Origin: Lethocerus indicus
Taxonomy: Eukaryota; Arthropoda; Insecta; Hemiptera; Belostomatidae
Assembly: GCA_019843655.1 (NCBI GenBank)
Contig: JACDQD010000006.1
Location: forward strand, 20,230,246 to 20,294,245
Direction of reading: 5' to 3'
DNA: 64,000 nucleotides
The position numbers and the translations under genes were made by a program. A model generated the notes under the pieces. That model did no database searches. It worked only from the letters and a program-made list of their open reading frames with translations, and was not told the DNA's origin. This document shows, piece after piece, positions 26,101 to 38,726 of the stretch. Positions within the stretch are counted from its first letter, which is position 1. Every line of letters starts with the position of its first letter.

Positions 26101-28200
26101 ATTGGCTCAATCCAAAGGCGCACTCCTAAGACGTCCCGCCGTTATGTCCCAACTGAATAACTCCCCGACTTAAAGAGCTTCTACGCCCGCCTTACATAAT
26201 CTAACCCCGGCGGTTGGAACAAACATCCCGCTGAACATAAACGGGCTCCATCGTTCAATCTCATTAGTGTTTCGTATAAAACCGTGTAACGCGATGTTAT
26301 CCAATTTAGAAAATCACCCAATAATAATTTTTTCAATTTATTTTCAATTGTATTTGCCGGGTATTTTATACACGATTATGGAATTTGAAAGCAAATATAA
26401 ATGTCACTGTTGTTCATTAGACGAATAATTATACTGAATTTTAGTCCGTAAAAACGTTGAGCAATGAAATATGATAGAAAGCATAGTTGAAACTCGATTA
26501 AAACTAAATACTTTAGATTTAGAAGGCAAATTAAAATACTTCTCTTATTAATACATTCAAAGATGTCAATACTAACGGTACAATGCGATTCAACGCTATG
26601 ATGGAAACAAGGGATAGCGGATGAGGGGAGAGAGCTGCGAGCGGTGCGGAATTGGTAGGACGTCCCTCCGAACGCCGGCTGGTAATCGGACAGGACAGAT
26701 CCGAAAGTTGGGACAGATAGGGAGCCGCAGAGAAATTGATCGGCCCCGGATGGGAGAGGAGACGACTGTTGGCCGCCGACAACAGGGAAATTATGATGGA
26801 TCGAGGCCACCCCGCCAAAGCCACCGCCCCCGACCGAGCCCCATCCACGGCTTTAATGAGATCTTAAATGTACGACCGTCCAGCATAGATTTGTCAACCG
26901 AAGGGCCGGACACCCGCACCCATCCCCACTGTACGCCACCTAGTTACGGATAAGTGAACTGTTAATTTAAGCATAAAATACATTTCACACTTTGACCGTT
27001 CACACCATTCGTTGATTATTATGTGTGCTCCGCAACAAAATCACTTGAATATATATTTCCAAACGGCCAAATAGACAAGCAGAGATATACCTTAAATAAA
27101 AGACCTTAAATTAATTACATCAAATTTTTAAGGATGTGCCGCTTCAATAAAGAAATGCAAGCTGATTGCGCTGTAAGAACATACAAGGAGTCAGCACAGG
27201 TGATTGAAAAATCATCACTTTATTTTAAGTAGTTTTCACATTCAAATCATTGTCGTTTTCTTACCAATATTGCTTTTATATAAGCGGTAATTTCACTGAC
27301 ATTTGTCTGGGTAGGATGTTTGCGTTTACCGTTAAGCCAAGTAATATATGTAATATTTTGTGTCGCCCGTCACAAAATCTAATACTTGTCGGAGTTAAGA
27401 AACAATTCTCGATCCGAAAGGCCTTTTAAGTATAAAGGGATGTGTGCGAAACAGGCGTGCATGAACAACTAGGATTATAATTTATAGAATAACAAACATG
27501 TAATTAACACAAATTCTTTATGGGCTGGAGTAGGTGTTTGAATTGCCATATTCATGGGGCGGAGGATTGAACCGTTTCCCAGGGTCGTTACTCACGTTCT
27601 GACCGCTAATGAAGTCACTTTAGAATGAATAAAGATATAAATAACTGTATAATATTAATAACAGAACCGGTTACTGAATTGTATGATTACTCAATACTTT
27701 CCATTGTCATTAGATATAATGAGCTTCGAATGAGCTGAATCATACTCGTGGTCATATTGGATATTATTCATTTAATTGTAGCGGCATTAATATACAATGC
27801 GTGGCACAGAACAACAGTATTGCAAAGAGCAAAATAACTGTACAAGAAATTGATATTTCAAATTGTATTTATCGCAATAGTAAAGACAATTATAGAATAT
27901 ATAGAAGAATAAAAGTTGTTAAAATTATTTTATTATTATTTGTAGCACGAATTGTAGTAATATATAACATAATATAAATACACAATGTATCTTCATACCG
28001 CTATAATAATAGCGATAATAGTAATAATAAATGGAATATTGACATTTATGTAAATTTCACATCTTCCATGATCCTCACAAATTACGATGATTTTACCTCC
28101 TAGAATGAATGAAAAAAGTTTTGTTATCTTTTACTGGAATTATATATATAGCGGTTGTACATATATTCCGAATATGTACATTATGGTCGGGATGGAACAC
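23151..28200. other. Non-coding stretch with scattered GC-rich islands
   Basis: Islands lie at 23770-24010, 24720-24930 and 26600-26940. The ATG frame at 24593-24784 includes an acceptor-like site (tttattcttttacag, ending 24660) but has no recognisable product. From 26950 to 28200 the DNA is AT-rich and featureless. Confidence 0.4.
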
Positions 28201-28329
28201 TGGCAACTAGAAACCTCAAAAATCTGAGCTGTTACTAGAAAAATAGCTTGAACACTTCGCCATCGAAATTGGCCACTCCCGACCCTCCATAATATGCACC
28301 GTAGAGCACTCCAGAAAAGGTAAATTTAC

Positions 28330-28538
28330 TTGGGCTTCGTTATCGAAAGGGCCTGGGACAATGCCCGCCTGTCGGCAAACGGAGTGGGGCCAACTTGAGT
28401 ATAAGTGTACAGGGTCGTCATAACTTATTGAAGTATGTAATCGAGCGGCGGACGGACAATGGCATCGAGTGGCCCACTGAACCGTTTTCAAAGCCCCAAT
28501 ATTAATCACCTTGTCCAGGGTTCGAGTCCAGGGTACAC
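28330..28538 (-). CDS. Candidate internal coding exon, unknown product
   Basis: A good acceptor (attttaattgttttag) precedes 28538 on the minus strand and a donor CCCAA/gtaaat follows 28330. One frame is open for the whole 209 bases and reads on to 28216. The residues, such as QWATRCHCPSAARLHTSISY, match no family I know. An open frame of this size is near the chance maximum for 64 kb. Confidence 0.2.
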
Positions 28539-28539
28539 C

Positions 28540-31500
28540 TAAAACAATTAAAATTATAAAAGGCCAAGTACCAGGAGAAGAGGATCTATAAAAATTATGG
28601 TATTCAAACGACAACCAAACCTATATTCCAAAATTTTTTTTATTAAAATTTTCTTCCTGTGAAAATGAATTCCTGTGCCCGTGAATAATTAAGCACATAA
28701 TACTGTCACACAACGTTGAAACTAGTGAATAGTATCGCGTTGTTCAGGATCTTAATTCCTACCCTGCTAACTCAGGGCGAGATTATTAACCCCTTATTAA
28801 GTAGGATAAATGATTAGACAAATGTATAGATCTATTTGTAAATTTTATATCCGGGAAATTTCCAAAGAAGTAGATTTTTATTATACGAGACGGTCTGGCG
28901 AGTACACGCCCTTAGTTTAAGTGATTTTTCTAGTTCGGTTTTCGCCCGCTGTACGGCGGTGGGCTGTCGGGACACCCGATACTAATCAAATCATCCGGAC
29001 AGAATTTGGGCAATCTCGAATTAACATAAAAAGCGACCGCAGAAATAATATATCGTTTTGGGAAAGGCACATTCGAGAAAATTCTCATCTAGGTCCTTTC
29101 TTTTTACGCGTGTGGACTAATGAAAATTAAAGGAAATGATTTTCTAGCGAAACTGGTTTTACAAGGTTCCTGAATATAACTCTGAGATATAATTTTGTAA
29201 CTGTCGGACACGGTCCGACTGGCCTCTTTCCTATATCTAATTGTTCTTAGTTTTATATTCTCGACCTCTGCGTTATTTGAGGCAATTGTCTAAGAATGCG
29301 TTCGTTAAACTTAAACTCTATCTTTCCGAATTGAAGGGGGTCGGCGAAGCGGCCGGTATAAAGAGGGAAGCTACGTGCGGTGGGGCCCGTCTGTTCTTCT
29401 CTTCTCCCTTTTGAAAACTCACTCTATCTTTATCTCCTTCTCGCTCGCTCTTTCCCCGGTCCCTCCATCTCCTTTTTTCTTTCTCCGTCTCCTTTTCTGG
29501 CTCCATTCAAGAGTCCGAAGCTAAGGGAAGAATACTAACTCCGCTGGAAGGGCTTAATTTTTAAGAATGCTTTGAAATCGCCTCCGTTCTCCCCCTCAGC
29601 CTTACATTCAATTTTCAGACCCCCCTTTTAAATAATTTCCACCGCTTCATAAAATACGGTGCCCCCCCCTCCTCCCTAGGAGCGTTACATTGAAGAAGTA
29701 TTGTTATCGGCCGGAGTTGAAAAAAGATATTACGAATATATGCATTGGAGTTGGGCCGTCGTTTAAATCATACGAGTCGGAAAACCTAGTTATCCATTTC
29801 TTTAAATATTTAACGTTTTTACTCTCTGAGATCGCAATTCAGTTTTAAATATGAAGACGTTCGAAAAAACTACAGCTAGTAATATTTCTGTGAACCGAAT
29901 AGAAGGATATTCAGGAAATATATTTCACACCCGAGACTATCGATTTAAACAAATTTTACACTGGTTAGAAATATCGTGAAAATATCAGGCACAATGATTT
30001 TGTCCCAGATTTTCCTTCTTCGGCTACACAATACATTATGTGTGTGACATCAAGCGCCTTTCCAGTACCGTCTTCATGAGATGTTAAATTAATAACTTCG
30101 GTAAAAATATAGAACAGTGTCGATGATGTGCATATACTTAAGATTTTATAGGTAACATAGAATATAGGAGGTTCGGTTTTTGTCATTAAATTTTCTCTGT
30201 ACTTTTACATTGGGTGGCTTTCATGTTGTCCGATGACGTGTATATTTAAATGTAATCCGAGTACAACAATTTAAATTTGCAATCGATCACAAAATTGCCG
30301 CTGGAGGGCATCGAGAACCTGATCGTGATTAAGGAGGATCTCCAGAGAAGTCCAAATGATCAAAATAGGTCACTTCACTTTTTCCAACAATGGACGTACC
30401 AGCAATACCAGAGAATCAAATTAATGTGGACGCCGGTAGAATATCTAGGCGGGTGATAATTTTTGCGGCTTACTTTCATTTAAATATCGTCGTGCTTTGG
30501 TTTCGGGCTCATTGAGGTTGAATACATGCAATCGTAGATATTGTACTCCTGGGAATCTTGCCCGGGGTCCAGTAAATGAGCCACTTGTTCGAAGGGGTGG
30601 TGTTATGGGGGAGGCGCTCATTTGGAATGTAAAGGACGCTCGGACTAATTAATTAATTCAGCGGGGCAGTGGGGTGGGGGAGTAGGAGGGGTGGCCACCC
30701 TCGTCTACCCCCTCCGCCGGCACTCCAAATGATGCATTTCGTTCTGAATTTGAGCCCGGCCGACTGCGTTTTACCGTCTAATTTATGGGCCGGTAAAATA
30801 TATATAGCTCGGGTCCCTGGCAGGCTTGTGCCAGGCGCGTACCGGTAAAACTAACGCTAAATAAACGCGGTGGTAGGACGGGGGGGAGTGGTGGACGGTC
30901 GAGGGATGTAGGACCTTAATCTAATCAATAGGACAAAAGCCCTCCCCTCCCAACCCTTTTCATCCCCCTGCCCTTCCTCAATTCGGGAGGAAGCCGGGCC
31001 AACCCCCAAACCACCCCCACACCCCCCGAGCCAGTTTAGAATATTTTATTACATTAACGATCCCGACCCGACTGTCCGTTCCTCTCTTATCTTCGCATTT
31101 ATCCCTTCGCCGAGTTTATGATTCAGAAGTCATTAACGTAAAATTTGAAAAAGAGATATTAACGATAGGTATTTGTATAGGCATCGTTAGTCCCAATAAA
31201 GTAATTGAACCTTTCTACATGAATTTTTCCGGTTGCGACTTCCCGCCATCGTTAGTGAGGGTCAGAAGGTATCGTAAATTGGTAGAATATTTACGATATT
31301 TGGAGATTCAATACACGGCCGTAACAAAAAATACTGTTCAAGCGTGCCGATGATCGTCTTTCGGTGTGCCGAATCCTATAAAAATCGCGGGACTTTCTAA
31401 CGGTCGGGACGGCTATAGGTCGATTACGAAGTAGGGCCGGGGGTAACACGTCGAAGTATCTCGCCAGTGGCATACTCCAATAAAACGAGTTGGCCGTGGG

Positions 31501-32640
31501 TTGGTGAGGGAGCAACAAAATCCAAGTTAGTTCCACGAATCGAGTCGGTTGGCAAACAGTGAAAATTCAGACAGTTGAAGGAGGCGGGGTCGGGTGGAGG
31601 CGGTGGAAGCGTAATCCTTCATAAATGACATTCAAGTTGGCGGGGCCCTGAGATCGGCTCTGGTGGGCACCGCTAATGTGTTCACTCCTCACAGCCGCTT
31701 TTCCGCCCCAGTAAGCCTCCACACTTCTCTATCCTCCTGATGGCTTTTTTGTTTGCGTTTATCCCCGGTTCTTGCGGTTTAATCCCTTATATATCGTCGG
31801 CTAGGGGGCGATAACATCGTTAAAATTTTAGGTTTTTTTAAGCGACCGTTGATGAAATATTTTCCATCCCTACATAACCAAAAAGGTCTATGGTTTATAG
31901 TATTTTAACTGGGCATAATGAATTCGTACTACTAATATGGACTATGTGATAGTGCTGTAGTGAAATATAAGCGCGTTTTAATCAGCGCGTCATTTAATAT
32001 GTATGAACGGAGGGCTCACATTTTATGTGGAGTGCCTTTGACGGTTTTAATTATATTTTAGTTATCAGCGCAGGAAGGAGGTACAAAATGATGGAACACG
32101 TGAGATTTTTAATAATATCAGACGAGAACGTAAATACTTAATATGCAACCTTTAATGAAGGTTTACTTCCGGGAATATTTAGCTTACAAGGGTATATTGC
32201 TTCTCCTCGAAATTTCTATATATCCTGGAATATCGTGTGTACAAAAAGCGATAAAACGTGAATATAGAACAATGCGTCATAAATGAAAAAAGTATACATT
32301 TTTGCAACTAGATTTGGTCTTGTATTAAGGCTATGGTAAATGTACGAAAGAATTGTACAATTTGAATAGATTTATCAACTTTGATGACGAAGTGTTCTAA
32401 TTATTATTATTATAATAAACTTTTATCACTATCACTACACTATTAGTGTCCCTAAATATTGTTTACGTTATACTTACTCTCCAATACTATATGCATATTT
32501 TTGAACCGAAAGGATGAAGTGTTATATAGTTCAACTCCGTTTAATCAGTTCAAATTATTGTTTCGGTGTTAAATTGGTTGAACTAGCTTATTTCTGATTT
32601 CGTAATTATAAATAATTGACGAATTATTTAGCAAATAGAA
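28540..32640. other. Non-coding stretch
   Basis: GC-rich islands at 29330-29660 (C8 at 29662), 30520-31050 and 31430-31700 alternate with AT-rich DNA. No gene, RNA or repeat family was recognised. Confidence 0.4.
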
Positions 32641-35600
32641 TTTCATTCAGCGATTGGGATAAGGGGAAAATCCGGCGGACGAGATTAAAAAATGGACTGA
32701 CACTCCGTTTAATTATAAATGCTTAGAGCCTAGGGGAAGAAACCAATTCGGACAGAATAGGGAAGTCCAGGATACGGGAACGAAATTCCCTCGGGAATTT
32801 ATAAGAGACGGGCTCAAATAAAGAGGCCGGAGGAGGAGAGCCGGGCGTTATTTTACGATAAGAAATTTTCCGCCGCCCGAAGGGGAGGGAAAAAATTCGG
32901 CTCAATTTGAGGGCAATCAGGGCACTGGAGATGGAACAAGATCTCTCTTTCTCCCCGGGCATCGAACACCGAGCCGGGGGTTACCCACTTAAACAGCACG
33001 CTTCATTTGGCCCCGCTTTGCAAATATTGCCTCCGGCCAGCTTGTCCCGCCTCACTCCAGACCGACCCGAACAGATTGAAAAAAGAGAATCCCTCTTAGG
33101 GAGCAATTTGTAGTTTGCTACGTTTCTAGTTCTCTCCCGCGTAATGAGACTATAATTTGCGGCCGGGGAGGGGTGGATAGCTAGTATTTAAACACTTTAT
33201 CATCCTTCACCTCAGCAAAAAACATTCCGATTATTTGATACCTGAAAATTTTAAATCTGTCCACTCAACGTTATATCTGATTTTAATCACGCCAAGGATT
33301 ACCAAAAAATGGTACAACACACCTTACGTACATTTTTTTAGTCAAAATTTCACTCCCCAAAATTTAAATTTCTGCCTGCCCATCATTATAAGCGGTAAAC
33401 TGGTATTTTTATGAATGCATCATTTGGACAACCAATTCCAGATATTACAGAATGTACTTCGCTATGCGATAATTTTCCCGAGACCGAGGTGCATTTTGTT
33501 TGAAACAATTAGTTGGCTAATTTTGGCAGCCGAAAGTGTATTTAATTCAACGTTCCACCCTAAGTGAGGCTCCCGGCCGTGATACGTTGATCCACGATTC
33601 GCGGGCCGAAACTCAAATTACGTTCGGTCAATCCCGGAGACAATTAATTATAAGTTTTAATTGAGTTGACATTTAATGTCCCGGAGGAGGTTCCCGACGA
33701 AATCGACGGATGGGATTTTCATACTTTCATGACTGATAGCGCGGAGTTTAACCGCGCCGTGTTAGATGGGGAAATTTCATGAGGCAAACTTGCCGTTAAT
33801 AAGCCCGTTTCGGTGTGGGCCCGTTGAGGCCTATAGAAGCTGAAGGGCTGAGACTGCTCTTCTCACTGCCGACTGCAACCTCCACCACTTCCCCGTACAT
33901 CCCATCGCGTTACGATTTATTCCGCTGCAATGTTAAAGAGGCAAACTGCCAGGCCATTGCACGCCATTCGCGTGTGGCCATTTTTAATGAAAGTCTGAGG
34001 GAATATCCGGAGTCTGCTGAAAACAATGACAGTCGGGCGTGGGATAGGGTGAGCTCACCGCTCAATAATTTATCTGGCTCCTACACTCCGGGATCCACCT
34101 CCAATTACATAATTGCTTTCCCCATTTCAGTTTGCAAGCTTCTGCGAATCCGTTATGTCGAGCCCAGTGGAAGGATATGTAGAGGAGGGATGTTAGTTTC
34201 GGAGTATGGAAAATAAGGCGTTGTAAGAAATAACAGTAAAAGTGATATTTATTGGAACTAGAATCCCTCGGGAGAGTCAATTTTCGCTGGAAGGCGGGAT
34301 TTCCTTCGATGGGGCCGTTATGCCCCAGCTATAACCTACCGTCTGCAGTATGTTCGGCTCGACTTTAACGCCGCTCTGCATGGAACCGGATTAACCGTAG
34401 AATCGGTATACAAATACAGCCCATCCTGGTACTAGTGAGCCAGTCATCGTCTGAGCGCTTTGGTTTCATCATTTTTCTATTATTAAATTCCAATCTGTAC
34501 GCGGGATATTTTTTTAGATAATTAAGTCGACAATAGCAGTTCTAGTTATAATACCAATAATGGAGATTGCTACCATGACCGTAACAAGTATGGGATATGA
34601 TTTCTCACAACATTCTTGTCAGTGATATTTTAAAAGTGATAGGTTTCTTCAGCTGTTTTCGGCCGTCATGATAACAAAGGAATTAAAAATATAATTAGTT
34701 AATGTTACTTTTAGTAAATATGGTATTAGCATGCTATGCTGGTCGAAATTATGTTCGAAGCGTTATGTATTCGAAGTTATACTTGACGATCTACCGCATT
34801 TTAATACATTCCGGTTTATTTAGAATAAGTTTACTTTTCTGGATCCGTTTGATATTTATAACTGTCTGAATACAGTTCACTAACGTTCTCGGCCTTGGAT
34901 ATTTCTCCGGACTTTCAGTGCCCGTGTTCACGTCAAAACGCACATGCATTTCCCAACAAAAGTGAAATGGAAAAGTCGTTCCGATCAATTGGTGGAAGCG
35001 TGTCAAAAGAAGACGGCAGCACGAAAGGCGCAGCACGTCGGATGCCGATCGATGCTTTCCTTCTTTACTCGCATATTCAATTCCTGGAGCCGTCAGAAAT
35101 GGGGCCTGGAGGAAATGCGGTTCGCAGGAAAATGCAAGCAAGAAAAAAAAGGGGAAAATCTCTAGGAGCCGATGCAAATTCGACGATTATTGGCTGTTCA
35201 CAGTGGATCCCATCGCCTGCCTGCCGACCTTTCCTATTAAATAGATGGGGAATCGGCTGTCGTTTCAAATTCAGGAAGGACACGCAAACAGCGCTTAGCC
35301 TTTGGGAATATCACGAAATTGCCTCTATACGGGGCAACCTCTCTTTAACCAACATCAGACCTGTGATATATTAAATTTCTCTTTATAACTGTTTATGAAA
35401 AGAAAGTGATAATAAGGTTTATAATATAACATATAAAATATAAGGTATACATATGGAATATTCAGTATTGGAATACTGAGTATGAATCTCATTTGAACGG
35501 TGCCTCGATAGAACTTATCTAAAACGTACCTCTAATGTTTTCTGCAATGAACTACGAACGGACACAAAAGGGAAAGTGAACCTTCATATCAGTGGAGTTG

Positions 35601-36236
35601 TTATAATACTACTAGCGCAATAACTTTAATAGATGTAGGTAAGATGGATCTACACCGCAAGGAAACCTTGTCCTAACTTCTTAGGGAGATTACAAAAGTT
35701 GCTTGACTTATTCTGTCTTGGAATTGGGCCATTTTCAAACTAATCTGTCCCCAAATTATTATTCTCCAGCTCCATCCTTTCACTGGAAATTTTACTCTTC
35801 TGTAGAATATAGTTGGGATTCCTAATAAAGAAGAAAACCCCGCCATCGATGTGAATTCTTTCTTTTATGCCAAATCCATAATAATTTACGGGAAAACGTT
35901 CTATAATATCGTTGACGAAAAACACATAGCTATTTTGAAACGCTTAATTATTTGTAGTCCGGAATACGGAACACGTTTATGCAAATGTACCGCTGCATTC
36001 CCACTCCCCCGTTCCAGAAACCAAATCTGGAACAAGAGAGAATTTAATTATTTAAGGAGTAAATTAAATCCAGAAGGAGACAATAAAAAGGGCGCTGGTG
36101 CGTGGGTGCACCGCGGGATAAGCGGATTTATCCGGTGGGGCTGCATTAGCATAAAGCGAAGCTAGTGAGCACCTGGTTTCGGAGAGCCGCGCGCCAGTGT
36201 TAGGTCAGTCCTGCCAAATAATAAGGGGAGAAAGGC
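32641..36236. other. Non-coding, including the longest anonymous open frame
   Basis: The frame at 34895-35374 (160 codons, non-ATG start) is the longest in the window. It follows an acceptor-like ggactttcag at 34919 but is overlapped by open frames on both strands and matches nothing. The frame at 33815-34216 starts at GTG and is likewise anonymous. GC-rich islands lie at 32820-33180 and 33560-34200. Confidence 0.35.
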
Positions 36237-36404
36237 CTCCCTCCCTCCCTCCCACTCTCCCTCCCTTCCACGAAACCGATTTAAAGGCGCGACAATTCTG
36301 TCGGCGTCGGTACAAATTCAGGGACATTATGCATATTACTCAAGGGGTGGGAGGAGGAGGAGTTGGAGGAGGAGGCGGACGAGGATGGTAGGAGGGGGAG
36401 GGGG
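36237..36404. repeat. CTCC tract followed by GGAGGA tract
   Basis: A CCCT-unit tract at 36237-36269 is followed 80 bases later by a GGA-unit tract at 36347-36404. The two are complementary in composition and could pair as a large imperfect hairpin. A similar GGA-rich stretch lies at 38157-38230. Confidence 0.6.
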
Positions 36405-36810
36405 CCATGCCCTGCCTTACTTTACTAACCGTCGGCGGCGGCGTCGTCTGCCATTATAACCCCCCTTCCACCCCTGTCCTGACACCCCTTACCCTATTCA
36501 CAACGATTTACCTTCATTGTCCGGCCTTTTCTCCCGAGATGAATTTCCCTCCCGTAATCATCCGGTCGCCCCGACGACGCTAACGAAATTTGCCGCCCCC
36601 CCTCCCCCATCTCCACCTTGTAGGACAAAGGAGACAATTTCTATCTCCGCTACCCTGAGCTGGACTCGTTCCGACTTGTCGTCAGTAGCATTGCGTCATT
36701 CGACCGGTGGGCGTTATGCCCACGCATGCCGATATGGAGCTATAAAAAGAAATAAAATGTTTAAACGAAAACTATGATTTTCAATTTCGAGGAAACATAA
36801 TATTAATATT

Positions 36811-36953
36811 GAAGGCAGGCATTGGATGTATTCAGGGATAGTATAACATGAGAACAGAAGGGGTTCCGCGTATTCAGGTATAGTATAACATGAAAACGGA
36901 AGGCGTTCGGCGTATTCAGGGATAGTATAATTTGAAAACCGAAGGCGTAGTTT
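36811..36953. repeat. 42-bp tandem repeat, about 3.4 copies
   Basis: Three units start at 36828, 36870 and 36912, each beginning GTATTCAGG and followed by ATAGTATAA or TATAGTATAA. A partial unit precedes them. Units differ at several bases, so the array is not recent. Because 42 is divisible by three, the minus strand shows a repeating 14-residue frame at 36803-37009. I treat that frame as a by-product of the array. Confidence 0.85.
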
Positions 36954-37009
36954 ATTTGTGTATCAATAAATATAACAAGAAAATTTGATCTATTCCCTTC
37001 TAATCTCAC

Positions 37010-37239
37010 CTGAATATACTAACTGTAATCCACTTTTCCTGAAATAGTGGATCGCTGCATGTGATCTCGTGTAACGGTTTCGTGATGCCGAAAAATGAAG
37101 CCGGGACTTGGGAATTGATTGGGAAGGCCGACCCGGAGCCTAGTTTGAATTTTGCCTCCGGCTCTCTATTTGGGGAAAGACTATTTGGAGGATTATAAGG
37201 GCGGTGACAGGGAGGGCCCTCGACTGGCTCATCCCCCAC
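37010..37239 (-). CDS. Candidate coding exon ending at a GTGAGA donor
   Basis: A minus-strand frame open from 37239 ends TTCAG at 37010 directly before gtgagattag, a good donor. The last residues (PLHEITCSDPLFQEKWITVS) look protein-like. The upstream border is unclear because several weak acceptors are possible, and no homology was recognised. Confidence 0.15.
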
Positions 37240-38699
37240 CAGTCAGTGTAAGCGGGCTCATCACTCACGGCCAAATAGGTATTGAGGCCCTCACCCTTCA
37301 TACATTTATAGAGAAGAGAGATAGGCCCCCTCAAAAGGGTGACTTGTCTGCAGAAAAAGCATCGACCGACTGACTCCATTTGATTACTGCATGATTTACT
37401 GTCCGACAGGTGTACACCTTCCCAACTTTCGTCCATTATCAAGGTTGACTGTGGAGGACAGTTAATGGTTGAGCGATGATTTCCTCGACCGGAATTTGAA
37501 TTATCACAATCCTGAGGTGAGTCGCGTAATACCGGGAACATTTAAACTTACTATCGCTATCTATAATGAACTGAAATCATATTAATTATGAAGTAACTAG
37601 ATGGACCTGCTGCCAACAGTGTTGGCCGATTTCAATCCTCCATTATTGACTTGTACCTAACATAGTAATTCTTTAAAAATAATGATAACATAATGAGAAT
37701 GTATTCGGGATTCATTAATGGCTGATTAAGGGTGATATAATTAGATATCGCGCTGGAGTAAAATCCTCCAAGAGATGGACTCTACTTAAGTTATGATTGT
37801 TATAATGGGAAATAGAAATGAGACGGGCTCAAACTATAAGAAAATATTGCTCAGTAATACGGGAAAATAAAATTAGAAACGTTAAGCCACTTTTAACGAA
37901 AAAGCCACAGTCCTCGTTGACGTCGTTTTGCGGGGCAACTAGATTCAGCGAGGAGGAAGGGGCGGCTAAATAAAGGTTCACATCTCTGACGTTGGGAAAC
38001 CCTCGTTATCCCCCCCCCGCCACCGCCGCCGCCCAGGACCTTACAACCCCACTAACCCTCGCCAATCCTACGCAAGTTTGAGAACTCAAAGAAACAACTT
38101 AAATTGCTCGAGGAAAGTCTTTAAGGTTTTAATTACTCGAGAAAAAGGGGATGGGGAGCCGGAGCAGGAGGAGGATGAGGAGGGGGAGGACTCAGCGGCC
38201 ATGGTCGGAGGCGGAGGACGGCGGGGGGATCTACGGAGAGGCAAAAGGAATAAACGCAGTTGTCAAGTAAAGAGGCCACCCTCCTTTTTTGAGAAAGACG
38301 TTTTAATCGGCGACACAATGGCTTTCAATTTTGCGAAGATACAGACAAAAAAGAATTGGGGGGAAGGAGAAAGAGGTCTATAATTTTGGGAAGGTCGAAA
38401 AGGGGGATCCGATGTAGGTGGGGGGTGACTTGAACATTTTCTAACAAATTGGGGGACTTCTAACAAAAGAGTCTTTGCCAATTATTGTCGTCCATTGATA
38501 CACAGAAATTGTTCGGAACTGATGCATACCTCCTATAGTATCTACACACTTGTTCGTATGAAGAAGATCAAAGAAGAATTAATGTTAAATTTATTTTCGG
38601 AATGCCTGCGGGGGTTCGCAACATTAAAATGTCGATTCAAATAATATGCGATTGAACATTGCAACAATTATGGGGTATTCTTCTGTTTCTAATTTACAG
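37240..38699. other. Non-coding stretch before the candidate microexon
   Basis: Contains a GC-rich island at 37920-38280 with a C9 run (38010-38018) and a GGA-rich segment. A donor-like CCTGAG/gtgagt near 37515 has no open frame upstream. Confidence 0.35.
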
Positions 38700-38726
38700 G
38701 GTTCTGCAGATTTAAATCTGTGAAAG
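38700..38726 (+). other. Candidate 27-nt microexon
   Basis: A strong acceptor (ttctgtttctaatttacag, with a CTAAT branch-like motif) and a consensus donor (AAAG then gtaagtg) enclose 27 bases, a multiple of three. Only one frame is open, reading about nine residues (GFCRFKSVK after two leading bases). The exon contains a perfect 14-bp palindrome, CAGATTTAAATCTG, at 38707-38720. If real, it implies a long plus-strand gene running through this region. Chance pairing of good splice sites cannot be excluded. Confidence 0.25.

Noticed and set aside
28513..28535. GGTTCGAGTCC resembling a tRNA B box
   Set aside because: The flanks are direct, not inverted, repeats (CCAGG twice), so no T-stem forms, and no A box lies at the right distance.
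34895..35374. Longest open frame (160 codons), with a short segment (PIDAFLLYS) faintly like an HMG box
   Set aside because: Non-ATG start, overlapping open frames on both strands, and none of the other conserved HMG-box residues in place. About the length expected by chance for the maximum.
36803..37009. Minus-strand frame with a 14-residue repeat
   Set aside because: By-product of the 42-bp tandem array. No splice or start context.
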